Source: Opitutia bacterium
Lineage (GTDB): Bacteria > Verrucomicrobiota > Verrucomicrobiia > Opitutales > Opitutaceae
Assembly (NCBI GenBank): GCA_947474365.1
Contig: CANJIU010000019.1
Coordinates: 53,832 to 117,831, forward strand
Direction: 5' to 3'
DNA length: 64,000 bases
Below, in pieces: positions 19,416 to 28,473 of this stretch. The notes under the pieces were generated by a model that was not told where the DNA came from, made no database searches, and saw nothing but the letters and a program-made list of their open reading frames with translations. Numbering within the stretch: position 1 is the stretch's first letter; each line of letters begins with the position of its first letter. The position numbers and the translations under genes were made by a program.

Positions 19416-20786
19416 TTATTTCTTCGCTCCGGGAACGAGCGGGATGAACCAGCCGGTCGTGCTCTGGTCGGCGTTAAGATACTGGTTCGCGACGCGCTGG
19501 ATGTCGGCGACGGTGACTTTCTTCACGTTCTCCTCGAGGCGGTAGAAGAGCGTCCAGTCGCCGGCGGCGATACACTCGTTGAGATTGCCGGCGACGGCGA
19601 ACGAGCCGTCGCGCTGAAACGCCGCGTCCGCCAGATTCTTGGCGACGGCAGCTTCGAGTTCGGTGGCGGTGACGCCGTCCTTCTTGATGCGTTCGATTTC
19701 CTCAAAGGCGATTTTCTCGACCTCCTCGTGCTTCGCCCCGGGCGCGAGCGGGATGAACGTGAAGAAGAGACCGGGGTCGCGCGTGAGGAACGGTCCGGTA
19801 AAGACGCCCGTGGAGAGATTCTTGTCGGTGAGCGCCTTGTAGAGCCGGCTGTTTTTGCCGTCGCCCGCGATGGCGCCGAGCAGGGTGACGGCCGCGTAAT
19901 CGGGGTGGGTGGCCGCCGGGACCTTGTGGGCGAGGGCGACAACGCCGAGCTGGCCGGCGCGTTTGACCGTAACACGGCGCGGTCCCGATTGCTCGGGTTC
20001 CTCGGTGTACATTTGCGGGATGGGATGCGGCGCGCGCGGGTAACCGCCGTAGTATTTCTTGATCAGGCCGAGGCCGGCGGCGGGCTCGAAGTCGCCGATC
20101 AGCGAGGCGGTGGCATTGTCGGGCCAATAATAGGTGTCGTAGAAAGCACGGAGCTTTTCGATCGAGACTTTCTCGATGTCGCTGCGGTGCCCGATCGTGC
20201 TGTGATGATACGGGTGCGCCACGAAGGCGGCCTGGAAGATTTCCTTGAGCAGCGCCTGAATCGGGGAGTTTTCGCCGCGTTCGAATTCGTTGCGCACGAC
20301 GGTCATCTCGGGGCGGCGGTCGTCTTCGCGCAGCCAGAGGTTGCGCATGCGGTCGGCCTCGATCGCCATGTAGGACTCGAGGTGGACGCGACCGATGTTG
20401 GCGTAGTAATTGGTGCGATCGAGGAAGGTCGTCGCGTTGTACTTTCCGCCCACGCGCTCGAGAAATTGTTTCACGCTGTTGCCCTTGGCGTCGTTGAAAT
20501 TCGGGCTGCCTTTGAACATCAGGTGCTCGAGCAGGTGCGTCGCGCCGGTGGTTCCGGTGACCTCGTCGCGCGAGCCGACGCGATACGTGACCATGAAGGT
20601 GAGCGTCGGGCTAGAGTGCTCCGGCTGGAGGAGGACGGTGAGACCGTTGGCGTCGAGGGTGTATTCTGAGATGTCGCCGACGGTTTTGACGAAGGTAAAG
20701 CCGTCGACCTTGATTGGGGCGTCGGCGGCGCGAAGGCACAGACAAACGGAAAGGGCGGACAGAAGGCGGAGGGCGAAGCGTGGCAT
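19416..20786 (-). CDS. Exported M16 zinc peptidase, catalytic subunit
   Basis: A 456-residue M16B peptidase. The start at 20786 is chosen because MPRFALRLLSALSVCLCL is a good signal peptide, while the frame extends another 65 codons upstream without protein-like content. The zinc motif HLLEH lies near residue 80 and the third ligand is in VVRNEFERGEN. It is the first gene of a three-gene minus-strand M16 operon and is closely similar to the N-terminal half of the fused gene. It ends WFIPLVPGAKK where the fused protein continues into its linker. The function is degradation of peptides in the periplasm, by family knowledge. Confidence 0.9.
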   Translation of the reverse strand: MPRFALRLLSALSVCLCLRAADAPIKVDGFTFVKTVGDISEYTLDANGLTVLLQPEHSSPTLTFMVTYRVGSRDEVTGTTGATHLLEHLMFKGSPNFNDAKGNSVKQFLERVGGKYNATTFLDRTNYYANIGRVHLESYMAIEADRMRNLWLREDDRRPEMTVVRNEFERGENSPIQALLKEIFQAAFVAHPYHHSTIGHRSDIEKVSIEKLRAFYDTYYWPDNATASLIGDFEPAAGLGLIKKYYGGYPRAPHPIPQMYTEEPEQSGPRRVTVKRAGQLGVVALAHKVPAATHPDYAAVTLLGAIAGDGKNSRLYKALTDKNLSTGVFTGPFLTRDPGLFFTFIPLAPGAKHEEVEKIAFEEIERIKKDGVTATELEAAVAKNLADAAFQRDGSFAVAGNLNECIAAGDWTLFYRLEENVKKVTVADIQRVANQYLNADQSTTGWFIPLVPGAKK

Positions 20787-20993
20787 GAGGTAGGGAGTCT
20801 GGAGGTGGGAAACGTGGGCGAACGCCGGATGAAGTCCAAGCCGTTTGCGACGAATCCCCGGAATCGAGTCGGAAGGCGGACGCATTCCGAGCCGGCTTGG
20901 GCTGCGATTTCCCCATTTTTGCGTTCCCGTCGAAAATCCGCCGGTTAGCCTTCGGTCAATTCCCCCGCACTCGTCGTTCACCCCTCAGTTCCC

Positions 20994-22193
20994 ATGACCT
21001 CGCAAGCACCGCGCATCACCCGGCGTTCGTTTCTGGCGCAAACCTCGCAGCTCGCGGTCGCGACCACGGCCGCGCCGTGGATTGCGCGCGCGGCGTCGCC
21101 CGAGGCGAAAATCCTCGAGACGAAAGTGATTTCCCAGCAACCGGAATTCTATCACGGCTGGCCGACGGTCGCCCGCCGGCACAACGGTGAGCTGTGGGTC
21201 TCGTGGTCGGGCGGACGCGAATCACATGTCGATCCCTTTGGGCAGGTGCACGCGATGACGTCACGCGACGACGGTGCAACCTGGACCTGGCCGCGGGTGT
21301 TGCTCGACAGTGCCACGGACGACCGCGACTCGGGGGTGCTGGAGACGGCGAAAGGCACGCTCCTCGTTACGACGTTCACGTCGCTGGCGTACGAAGCGCA
21401 CTTGCAGAAGGCGAGTGTGTTCGAGGAACACAAGGATGCCGGATGGGTGTCGAAGGGCATGCCGCCGGAGCAATTGGCGAAATGGAAGGCCGCGCACGCG
21501 CGATTGAGTGACGCCGAACGCAAGGCGGAGCTCGGCGAGTGGCTGATTCGTTCGACCGATGGAGGTCGGACGTGGTCGTCGCGCGTTCCGACCGTCGTGA
21601 ACAGTCCGCACGGACCGATTCAGCTCCGCGATGGACGTTTGCTCTACGCGGGAAAACAGCTGTGGGCTCGGGAACGGAAAGTGGGGGTGGCAATTTCATC
21701 GGACGACGGTCTGACCTGGCAGTGGCTCGCGGAAATTCCCACTCGCAAGGGCGACCAGGGGAGCGCCTATCATGAACTGCACGCGGTGGAAGCCGCCAAC
21801 GGCACGGTCGTCGCGCAGATTCGGAATCACAACACCGCTGACGCGGGATCGACCTTGCAAACCGAGTCGGCCGATGGTGGCCGGACCTGGAGCGAACTGC
21901 GGCCCGTCTGCTATGGTTTTCCATCGCATCTGCTCCGCCTGCGCGACGGCCGGTTGCTGATGAGTTACGGGTATCGGAAGCCGCCCTACGGGATCCGGGC
22001 GCGCCTCAGCACCGATCACGGCCGGACCTGGGGCGGCGAGACGGTGATCGCGGCAGACGGGAAAGACGGCGATCTCGGCTATCCGAGCACGGTCGAACTC
22101 GCCGATGGCACCCTGCTTTCGGTGTGGTATCAGAGCATGGCCAAGCCAAGTCTCGCCGTGCTGCGCCAGGCGAAATGGCGGCCGGGAAGCTGA
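20994..22193 (+). CDS. Tat-exported sialidase-family (Asp-box) propeller protein
   Basis: A 399-residue protein with a twin-arginine signal (ITRRSFLAQTSQLAV, residues 8-22), so it is exported folded. Five Asp-box motifs of the S-x-D-x-G-x-T-W form are visible (SRDDGATW, STDGGRTW, SSDDGLTW, SADGGRTW, STDHGRTW), spaced as in a six-bladed sialidase propeller. It could be an exo-sialidase or a related glycosidase/lyase, and the catalytic arginine triad is not certain by eye. It is transcribed divergently from the M16 operon across a 207-bp gap in which I see no clear promoter hexamers. No sialic acid utilisation genes are near, so the substrate is open. Confidence 0.82.
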   Translation: MTSQAPRITRRSFLAQTSQLAVATTAAPWIARAASPEAKILETKVISQQPEFYHGWPTVARRHNGELWVSWSGGRESHVDPFGQVHAMTSRDDGATWTWPRVLLDSATDDRDSGVLETAKGTLLVTTFTSLAYEAHLQKASVFEEHKDAGWVSKGMPPEQLAKWKAAHARLSDAERKAELGEWLIRSTDGGRTWSSRVPTVVNSPHGPIQLRDGRLLYAGKQLWARERKVGVAISSDDGLTWQWLAEIPTRKGDQGSAYHELHAVEAANGTVVAQIRNHNTADAGSTLQTESADGGRTWSELRPVCYGFPSHLLRLRDGRLLMSYGYRKPPYGIRARLSTDHGRTWGGETVIAADGKDGDLGYPSTVELADGTLLSVWYQSMAKPSLAVLRQAKWRPGS

Positions 22194-22345
22194 AACACGT
22201 CTCCGCAATCCGCAGGCGACGAGGCGGTGGCTGCCGGCGGCACGATGCCGCGGTGCGAATGGCCGGGCGGCGCCCGTTCGCACGCCAGACGGTCTGACCT
22301 TGCTCCGGTGAAACCTCTCCGTGAGTTTTCCACGCTCCCACGTCT

Positions 22346-24697
22346 GTGAACGTCTCACCGCCGCCAGGCTCCCGTGCTGTCTTCCTCAGCTATGCGTCCC
22401 AAGACGCTGAGGCGGTGCTGCGCATCTGCGAGGCGCTGCGCGCTGCCGGCATCGAGGTGTGGTTTGATCAAAACGAACTCGTCGGCGGCGATGTGTGGGA
22501 TGCAAAGATCCGCGGGCAGATTGCGTCGTGCGCGCTGTTTGTCCCCGTGATCTCCGCGGCGACGCAGGCGCGGCTCGAAGGGTATTTTCGGATCGAGTGG
22601 AAACTCGCGGCCCGGCGCACGCATGCGATGGCGACGGCCAAGGCGTTTCTGTTCCCGGTCGTCATCGACGGGACGCGCGATGCCGAGGCGCACGTGCCGG
22701 ATGAATTTCGCGAGGTGCAATGGACGCGACTTCCCGGAGGTGCGGCGACGGAGAAGTTCTGCGCGCGCGTGAAGCGTTTGCTGGATGGAGAAATTGGCGC
22801 GGTTGGCGCCGCCGCCATTCCCGTCCCCGCGCAGCCAACGCCGGTAAGGTCGCGCCGTCGGGTTCCGGTGGCGGCTTGGATCAGCGCGGTTGTCGTCGCC
22901 CTGGCAGCCGTGGGATACGTGGCGTTGCGCCCGACGCCGAATTCGGGTGCTGGGCCCGCCCTGAGCCGGTCGAAAGAGACGCCGCCGCTCGCCCCGGAAA
23001 AGCCCGCGGCCACCACCACTGATGCCAAGTCCATCGCGGTGCTGCCTTTCGAGGATGTCAGCGCGTCCGCGGAGGGTGCGACGTTCACCGCCGGCATGCA
23101 CTTTGAAATGCTCACGGCGCTGCAGAAGGTGGGCGCGCTCAGGATCATCGGTCGCACGTCCGTCCTGCCCTATGCCGATCCGAAGAAACGGAACTTACGT
23201 GAAATCGCGGCAACGCTTGGCGTCGGCAGCGTGGTGGAGGGAAGCGTGCAGCGCATCGGACACCAGGTGCGCATTTCCGTGCAGCTCTCCGAGACGCAGA
23301 CCTCGCGCCAGATCTGGGCCGAAACCTACACGCGCGATTTCACGGAATGGTTCGCGATCGAATCGGCCATCGCGCAGGAGGTTGCCGGCCAGCTGAACGC
23401 AACGCTGACGGCCCAAGACCGCATTTCCCTGGACCGGCGTCCCACGCGGGATCCGCGCGCCTACGAGTTGTTTTTGCTGGGAAAGTTGCTCGCGAACGAT
23501 CTGATTGCGCATTCGCCGAAGGAAGAATGGGAGGCCGCGGCGCGGTCGCTCGAGGAAGCGGTGGCCGCGGATCCGGAGTTTGTGTCGGCGTGGGCGGCCT
23601 TGGTTGCCCTGTATGCTCAAATGTACTTTTTTGTGCCGGTGGACGCCACGCCGGCCCGCTACGATCGCGCGCGCTGGGCCCTTGCCGCTCTCGAACGCAT
23701 TGCCCCGGGGTCACCCGAAGCCGTGCGGGCGCATGGCCGATTCCTCGATGCGTGCGATCGCAACAATGCCGAAGCCCTTCGTTACTACGAAATCGCACTG
23801 TCGGGGTCGGGCAATGACAGCCAGTTACTGGGGCATGTCGGATTCGCGAGGTTTCAGACGGGTCGTTACGCGGATGGGGTCGAGGCGACGCGGCGCGCCC
23901 AAGCCCTGGATCCCCTGTTTCTGCAGCACGCGGTCGACCTCCTCCATGTGCTGCCGATGCTCCGCCGTTATTCGGAAGCGGCGGAACTCGGCAACCGGAC
24001 GAAGACGAACTCGCCTGAATCCGCGTTCTTGGTGGGACGCCTCACATCGCTGGCGCGGTATGAGATCGATGGAGATCGATCGGAGCTGGTGCGCCGCTGG
24101 CGGGCGCTCCCGGTGCGTCGACACGATCCGGGCGGGCAGATGAGTGCCTATGAAATCGCCATGATCACGGGTGATGTGGCCGCCGCGGCGAACGCCATCG
24201 GTGATCGTCGGCTCGATGGCACGATGCCGGCCAGTACCGATGGCGGTCCCGTTGCCCTGCACCGGGCCTTGGTGGCGCGGCTGCGGGATGATTCCGTGGC
24301 GGCGCGAGCACAGGCCAGTGAGGCGGCGGCGTGGTTGCGGGCGGCCACGCCCTCGCCGCGGGAGCGTCCCTACTACGCGCTGCTGCAGGCGCGGGCCGAC
24401 GGTTACGGTGGCGACACGGCCGGCGCGATGCGCCAGGCGGCCACACTGGCGGCGACGATTGGCGACATCGGTACCTACGACCGCGCGGCCATCACCAACG
24501 AACTCGGCCGCCTTTACGCGCTGCTCGGTGCCCGCGAAGAAGCGTTGGCCTGCCTTCGCACGCTGATGACGGGACCGACAGCGTGCCGCTCCTCCGGGGT
24601 GTGTTTTCCCCGGAGCGCTCGCCTTGACCCTTGCTGGTCGCGGCTGGCGGACGATCCGCGATTCGAGGAAATATTGAAGGCGGCGACGCCATTGTGA
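22346..24697 (+). CDS. TIR-TM-TolB/FlgO-like-TPR membrane receptor 1
   Basis: A 783-residue protein starting at GTG 22346, with no ATG before the TIR motif. The TIR_2 domain is at residues 10-147: VFLSYASQD, VWFDQNEL, and RIEWKLA, whose glutamate (84) is a candidate NADase residue. A basic stretch (RSRRR) precedes one membrane helix at about 174-194, so TIR should be cytoplasmic and the rest periplasmic. Residues about 228-357 are the TolB-like/FlgO-like domain seen in CadC-type regulators (KSIAVLPFEDVS, GSVVEGSVQRIG). TPR repeats fill about 365-780. The tail ends in DPRFEEILKAATPL, as in many TPR receptors. The gene is 31 bp upstream of a paralogue on the same strand. An inverted repeat (GTGCGAA 22253-22259 / TTCGCAC 22277-22283) lies upstream. 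Function unknown; signalling or defence is inferred from TIR. Confidence 0.85.
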   Translation: MNVSPPPGSRAVFLSYASQDAEAVLRICEALRAAGIEVWFDQNELVGGDVWDAKIRGQIASCALFVPVISAATQARLEGYFRIEWKLAARRTHAMATAKAFLFPVVIDGTRDAEAHVPDEFREVQWTRLPGGAATEKFCARVKRLLDGEIGAVGAAAIPVPAQPTPVRSRRRVPVAAWISAVVVALAAVGYVALRPTPNSGAGPALSRSKETPPLAPEKPAATTTDAKSIAVLPFEDVSASAEGATFTAGMHFEMLTALQKVGALRIIGRTSVLPYADPKKRNLREIAATLGVGSVVEGSVQRIGHQVRISVQLSETQTSRQIWAETYTRDFTEWFAIESAIAQEVAGQLNATLTAQDRISLDRRPTRDPRAYELFLLGKLLANDLIAHSPKEEWEAAARSLEEAVAADPEFVSAWAALVALYAQMYFFVPVDATPARYDRARWALAALERIAPGSPEAVRAHGRFLDACDRNNAEALRYYEIALSGSGNDSQLLGHVGFARFQTGRYADGVEATRRAQALDPLFLQHAVDLLHVLPMLRRYSEAAELGNRTKTNSPESAFLVGRLTSLARYEIDGDRSELVRRWRALPVRRHDPGGQMSAYEIAMITGDVAAAANAIGDRRLDGTMPASTDGGPVALHRALVARLRDDSVAARAQASEAAAWLRAATPSPRERPYYALLQARADGYGGDTAGAMRQAATLAATIGDIGTYDRAAITNELGRLYALLGAREEALACLRTLMTGPTACRSSGVCFPRSARLDPCWSRLADDPRFEEILKAATPL

Positions 24698-24728
24698 GTA
24701 CCGTGCCCACCCAGCCCCATCGGACGCG

Positions 24729-26819
24729 ATGACCGAACCCGCCAAAGCCGTCTTTCTCAGCTACGCGTCGCAGGACGCGGAGGCGGTGTGCCGCATCGCC
24801 GAGGCGCTGCGGGCGGCCGGGGTCGAGGTGTGGTTCGATCAAAACGAACTCGTGGGCGGCGATGCGTGGGATGCGAAGATCCGCGGGCAAATCGCATCGT
24901 GCGCGCTGTTCGTGCCGATTATTTCCGCGAACGCGCAGGCGCGGCTCGAGGGGTATTTTCGGATCGAGTGGAAGCTCGCCGCCCAGCGCACGCACGCGAT
25001 GGCGGAGGAGAAGGCGTTCCTGCTGCCGGTGGTGATCGATGGCACGCGCGACGCGGACGCGAAGGTGCCGGCGGAGTTTCGAGCGGTGCAATGGACGCGG
25101 CTCCTCCAAGCCTACGGCGAGCAGGCACGAATCGCCCCGGCCGGTTCGTTGGACGCGTTCTGCGAACGGGTGAAAGGATTGCTCGGAAGCGATGCGGGAG
25201 CGCGGGCCTCCTCGCCCGCACCACTCGACGCGGGCGTCGCGGCCCCTGTAAAACGCGTGTCGTCCCGTCGGAGACTCGTGCCGGCAATCTTGGGCTTTGC
25301 CGCGGTCGTTGCGCTGACGGTCTGGCAACCGTGGCGGAAGACGGAAGACTCACCCGCCACCGTGGGCCCGACGCCGCCGCCCACCGCGGCGCAGCGTCCC
25401 TCGAATTTGCCGGCCAAATCCGTGGCCGTGCTCGCGTTCAAGAACGTCGGCGGCGATCCGGCGAACGAGGCAATCGTCGAGGGCATCGGTCTTGAGTTGA
25501 TCAGCATGCTTGGGCGCGTGCCCGGCCTCACCGTGCGGGGCAACAGTTCGTTGAGCTACTTCAAGGGCTCCGATGCCACGACGCAGGAAAAAGGCCGCAA
25601 GCTCGACGTGACCTATCTCATCGATGGGAGTGTGCAGCGCGCCGGCGACACCTTGCGGATCACCGCCAATCTCACGCGTGCCGCGACCAATGAAGTCGTC
25701 TGGTCTTTGCCGCCGCTCAACCGGTCGGTGCGGGAAATTTTTTCCGTGCAGGAGGAGATGGCCGGTCTTCTGGCCAAGAACCTTTCGCTGACGCTGGGCG
25801 CGGGCTCAGCCGCGTCGCGGGCGTCCGTGAACCCGGAGGCGGTCGAGCTCTACGTGCGAGCGCGGCAGGCTTGGAATCTGCGCACGACGGCGGGTTTTGC
25901 GCAGGCCGAGGAATTGCTCGACCGTGCGCTCGCGCTCGAGCCGAATTTCGCCCGGGCCCACGCGGCGCTCGCGGATGTCTGGTCGATTCGCGGCCAGGAT
26001 GACCAGGGCGGCACCTCGTATGGCGCCCGCCATTCGCCGCTGCGGCAGAAGGTGATCGCGCGCATCCGCCGGGCGCTCGAACTGGATTCGGAGTCGGCCG
26101 AAGCCCACGCCTCGTTGGGCAGCGCCCTCTGGACCGGCTGGGAGTTCGCCGGGAGCGAGCGCGCCCTGCGTCGCGCCATCGAGCTGAACCCGAATTATGC
26201 GAGCGCGCATCAATGGCTGGGGCGCATGCTGCTCGCCGTCGGACGCATGGATGAAGCGCTGATCGAGCTGAAAACGGCGATGGAACTCGATCCTCTCTCG
26301 GCGCGCATCGCGGATAATTTCGCCCTCGGTCTGTTCTGCGCCGGCCGGCTCAGCGAATCTCTGGCGGCCTACGAACAGGCGCTGGCGGTTCAGCCCGGAG
26401 CGTTGCAGGCCTCGTGGCAGAAGGCCCGGTTGCTGCACCGGCTCGGACGGCAGGACGAAGCCAGCACGATCCTGCGCGGAATTCCCGACTCGGATTGGCC
26501 GAATCTGGCGACACGACTGTCAGCGCTCGCGTCCAGTGGACTGAACGCGGAAGCCGCGGCGTTGATACCGGGCCTCGATCCGAAGACCGAAGATCTCGCG
26601 TATTTCCTCACGCGCCTCGGACGCTTCGAGGAGGCGATGGCGGCGCTCAATCCCGCCACCACGGAATCGACGCAGATCGAGGAGTGGTTGTTCATGCCGG
26701 AGTTCGACCCGCTGCGCCACGATCCGCGTTTCACGAAATTTATCGCCACCCTGGGCCAGACCGAAGCGCACGCCCGCGCGCAGGCATGGCGGAAGGCGCA
26801 TCCGCCGGAGAAAAAATAG
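24729..26819 (+). CDS. TIR-TM-TolB/FlgO-like-TPR membrane receptor 2
   Basis: A 696-residue paralogue of the gene before it, from ATG 24729. The TIR domain is at residues 6-152 with candidate catalytic glutamate 80 (YFRIEWKLA). A linker includes LDAGVAAPV, a decayed form of the window's repeat-encoded peptide. The membrane helix is at about 183-199. The TolB-like domain is at about 230-355 (KSVAVLAFKNVGGD, DGSVQRAGDTLRI), and TPR repeats run from about 370 to 660. The first 150 residues are strongly conserved with receptor 1 while the sensor part diverges. Because both genes are close and codirectional they may be coexpressed and could hetero-oligomerise, which is inference. Confidence 0.85.
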   Translation: MTEPAKAVFLSYASQDAEAVCRIAEALRAAGVEVWFDQNELVGGDAWDAKIRGQIASCALFVPIISANAQARLEGYFRIEWKLAAQRTHAMAEEKAFLLPVVIDGTRDADAKVPAEFRAVQWTRLLQAYGEQARIAPAGSLDAFCERVKGLLGSDAGARASSPAPLDAGVAAPVKRVSSRRRLVPAILGFAAVVALTVWQPWRKTEDSPATVGPTPPPTAAQRPSNLPAKSVAVLAFKNVGGDPANEAIVEGIGLELISMLGRVPGLTVRGNSSLSYFKGSDATTQEKGRKLDVTYLIDGSVQRAGDTLRITANLTRAATNEVVWSLPPLNRSVREIFSVQEEMAGLLAKNLSLTLGAGSAASRASVNPEAVELYVRARQAWNLRTTAGFAQAEELLDRALALEPNFARAHAALADVWSIRGQDDQGGTSYGARHSPLRQKVIARIRRALELDSESAEAHASLGSALWTGWEFAGSERALRRAIELNPNYASAHQWLGRMLLAVGRMDEALIELKTAMELDPLSARIADNFALGLFCAGRLSESLAAYEQALAVQPGALQASWQKARLLHRLGRQDEASTILRGIPDSDWPNLATRLSALASSGLNAEAAALIPGLDPKTEDLAYFLTRLGRFEEAMAALNPATTESTQIEEWLFMPEFDPLRHDPRFTKFIATLGQTEAHARAQAWRKAHPPEKK
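25224..25246. repeat. Decayed copy of the palindromic repeat in TIR receptor 2
   Basis: The sequence CGACGCGGGCGTCGCGGCCC matches the right arm of the 57-bp element with about three changes. It is read in the same phase as the other coding copies (peptide DAGVAAP). It is weaker than the others and could be convergent codon usage. Confidence 0.4.
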
Positions 26820-26907
26820 TGATGCGTCGTTCGCGGCCGCCGTTGGGGTGGCGCGCTCCGTCTCTTGCCATCGGCGCCCGGTGCGCCCTGACTGGCGCAC
26901 CGCCCCC

Positions 26908-28386
26908 ATGAAGACAACGTGCCTGTTTCTCGGATTCGTACTGACCTCCCGCCTCTTCGCCGCCGAGCCTTGGCCGCAGTTCCGCGGTCCCAACGGCGCC
27001 GGCCTCGCCGCGGAGGACGCGCGGCCGCCCGTCGCGTTTGGGCCCGAGAAAAATGTCCGCTGGAAATCCGCCGTGCCGCGCGGCGTGTCGTCGCCCGTCG
27101 TCTGGGGCGACCGTGTGTTTGTCACCGGCGTCGCCGACAAGACGATCGTCCTCGTGGCGTTCGATGCGACTGACGGGCGCGAAGTGTGGCGGCGACCACT
27201 GCCGGTGGAGAAACTCGAGACGACGCACGCGTTCAGTTCGGCGGCGTCCGCCACGCCGTGCACCGATGGCGAGCGGGTCTATGTTTATGCGAACTCGTTC
27301 GGCGCGGTGGCGTTCGATTTCACCGGGAAGGAAATCTGGCGGCGCCCCCTGCCGACCCAGAAAATCCAATACGGTTCGGGCAACTCGCCGATGCTTGCCG
27401 GCGGCAAATTGATCGTGCTGCGGGATGGCAACAGCGCCGAGTCGCATCTGCTGGCGCTCGATCCGGCGACGGGTGCGACGAAGTGGGATTCGCCGCGGCC
27501 GTTTGCGCGCAACAGCCACGCGACGCCGATGGTATGGCGGCACGACGGCATCGAGGAATTGATCGTCAAGGGCTGCGGCCGGCTGGCGAGCTATGAACTC
27601 GCGACGGGCGAGATGCGCTGGTGGATCAACGGCTGGGGCAACGCCGCGATCGCAACCGCGGTGGTCGGCGACGGGTTGCTCTTCACCGGCTCCAAGGGGA
27701 TGGGCGACCCGAGCGAACCGCCGCCGCCCGAACTCAATTGGGAAAAGCTCATCGCGGACCACGACGCGAACAAGGACGGCGTGCTGGCGTTGGAGGAGGT
27801 GCCGGCCGACCTGAAGTGGCACATCCGGAAGGAAGTGCCGATCACCGCGTCTGGAAACTCGATGAGCATCCGGAGCCTGCTGAAGCTCTACATCGATGGA
27901 AACAAGGACGGCAAGGTGACGAAGGAAGAGTGGGACACCGAGATGGCCGCCGCCAACAGCCGGCAGAACAGTGATCGCTTTGTGGCGGTCCGTCCGGGCG
28001 GCACGGGCAATGTCAGCGAGACGCACATCGCGTGGGAGACGACCAAGGGATTGAACGAGATGCCCTCGCCGCTTTTCTACCGCGGTCGCGTGTATGTCGT
28101 CGCCGACGGCGGGCGCCTGACGGTTTTCCGGCCGGCCACCGGCGAGCGGGTGCTCGACCGCCAGCCGATGGGGGCGGACGGCCTCTATGTGGGATCGCCG
28201 GTGGCGGCGAACGGACTCGTCTACGCCGTGAATGAAGCGGGCACGGTGACCATTCTCCGTGCGGGCGACACTCTCGATGTGGTGGCGAAGATAGCGTTGA
28301 ATGAGAATGTCCGCAGCACGCCGGCGATTGTCGGGCGGACGCTTTATGTGCGCGCGCTGGAGCGGCTCTGGGCGTTTGCGGAGTGA
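26908..28386 (+). CDS. Exported PQQ-like beta-propeller protein with EF-hand insert
   Basis: A 492-residue protein. ATG 26908 gives a signal peptide (MKTTCLFLGFVLTSRLFA). After it comes WPQFRGPNGAG, the hallmark of Planctomycetes/Verrucomicrobia PQQ-like propeller proteins, then propeller blades with repeated W-R-x-P and VYVYANSFG-type strands. Two calcium-binding EF-hand loops interrupt the propeller (DHDANKDGVLALEE near 287 and DGNKDGKVTKEE near 330), after which the blades resume to the end. It is usually interpreted as a non-enzymatic scaffold or a quinoprotein-like enzyme. No residues typical of PQQ dehydrogenase binding are obvious. The upstream TIR receptor ends 88 bp before. Confidence 0.85.
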   Translation: MKTTCLFLGFVLTSRLFAAEPWPQFRGPNGAGLAAEDARPPVAFGPEKNVRWKSAVPRGVSSPVVWGDRVFVTGVADKTIVLVAFDATDGREVWRRPLPVEKLETTHAFSSAASATPCTDGERVYVYANSFGAVAFDFTGKEIWRRPLPTQKIQYGSGNSPMLAGGKLIVLRDGNSAESHLLALDPATGATKWDSPRPFARNSHATPMVWRHDGIEELIVKGCGRLASYELATGEMRWWINGWGNAAIATAVVGDGLLFTGSKGMGDPSEPPPPELNWEKLIADHDANKDGVLALEEVPADLKWHIRKEVPITASGNSMSIRSLLKLYIDGNKDGKVTKEEWDTEMAAANSRQNSDRFVAVRPGGTGNVSETHIAWETTKGLNEMPSPLFYRGRVYVVADGGRLTVFRPATGERVLDRQPMGADGLYVGSPVAANGLVYAVNEAGTVTILRAGDTLDVVAKIALNENVRSTPAIVGRTLYVRALERLWAFAE

Positions 28387-28473
28387 GCTCTCCGCGTCGC
28401 TGCCCGCTCGTTGACGGCCCAGCGCCCGAACCCGCGGCTTGAGGTCGGGCCGCTCCGCGGCCAGAAACAAGGG

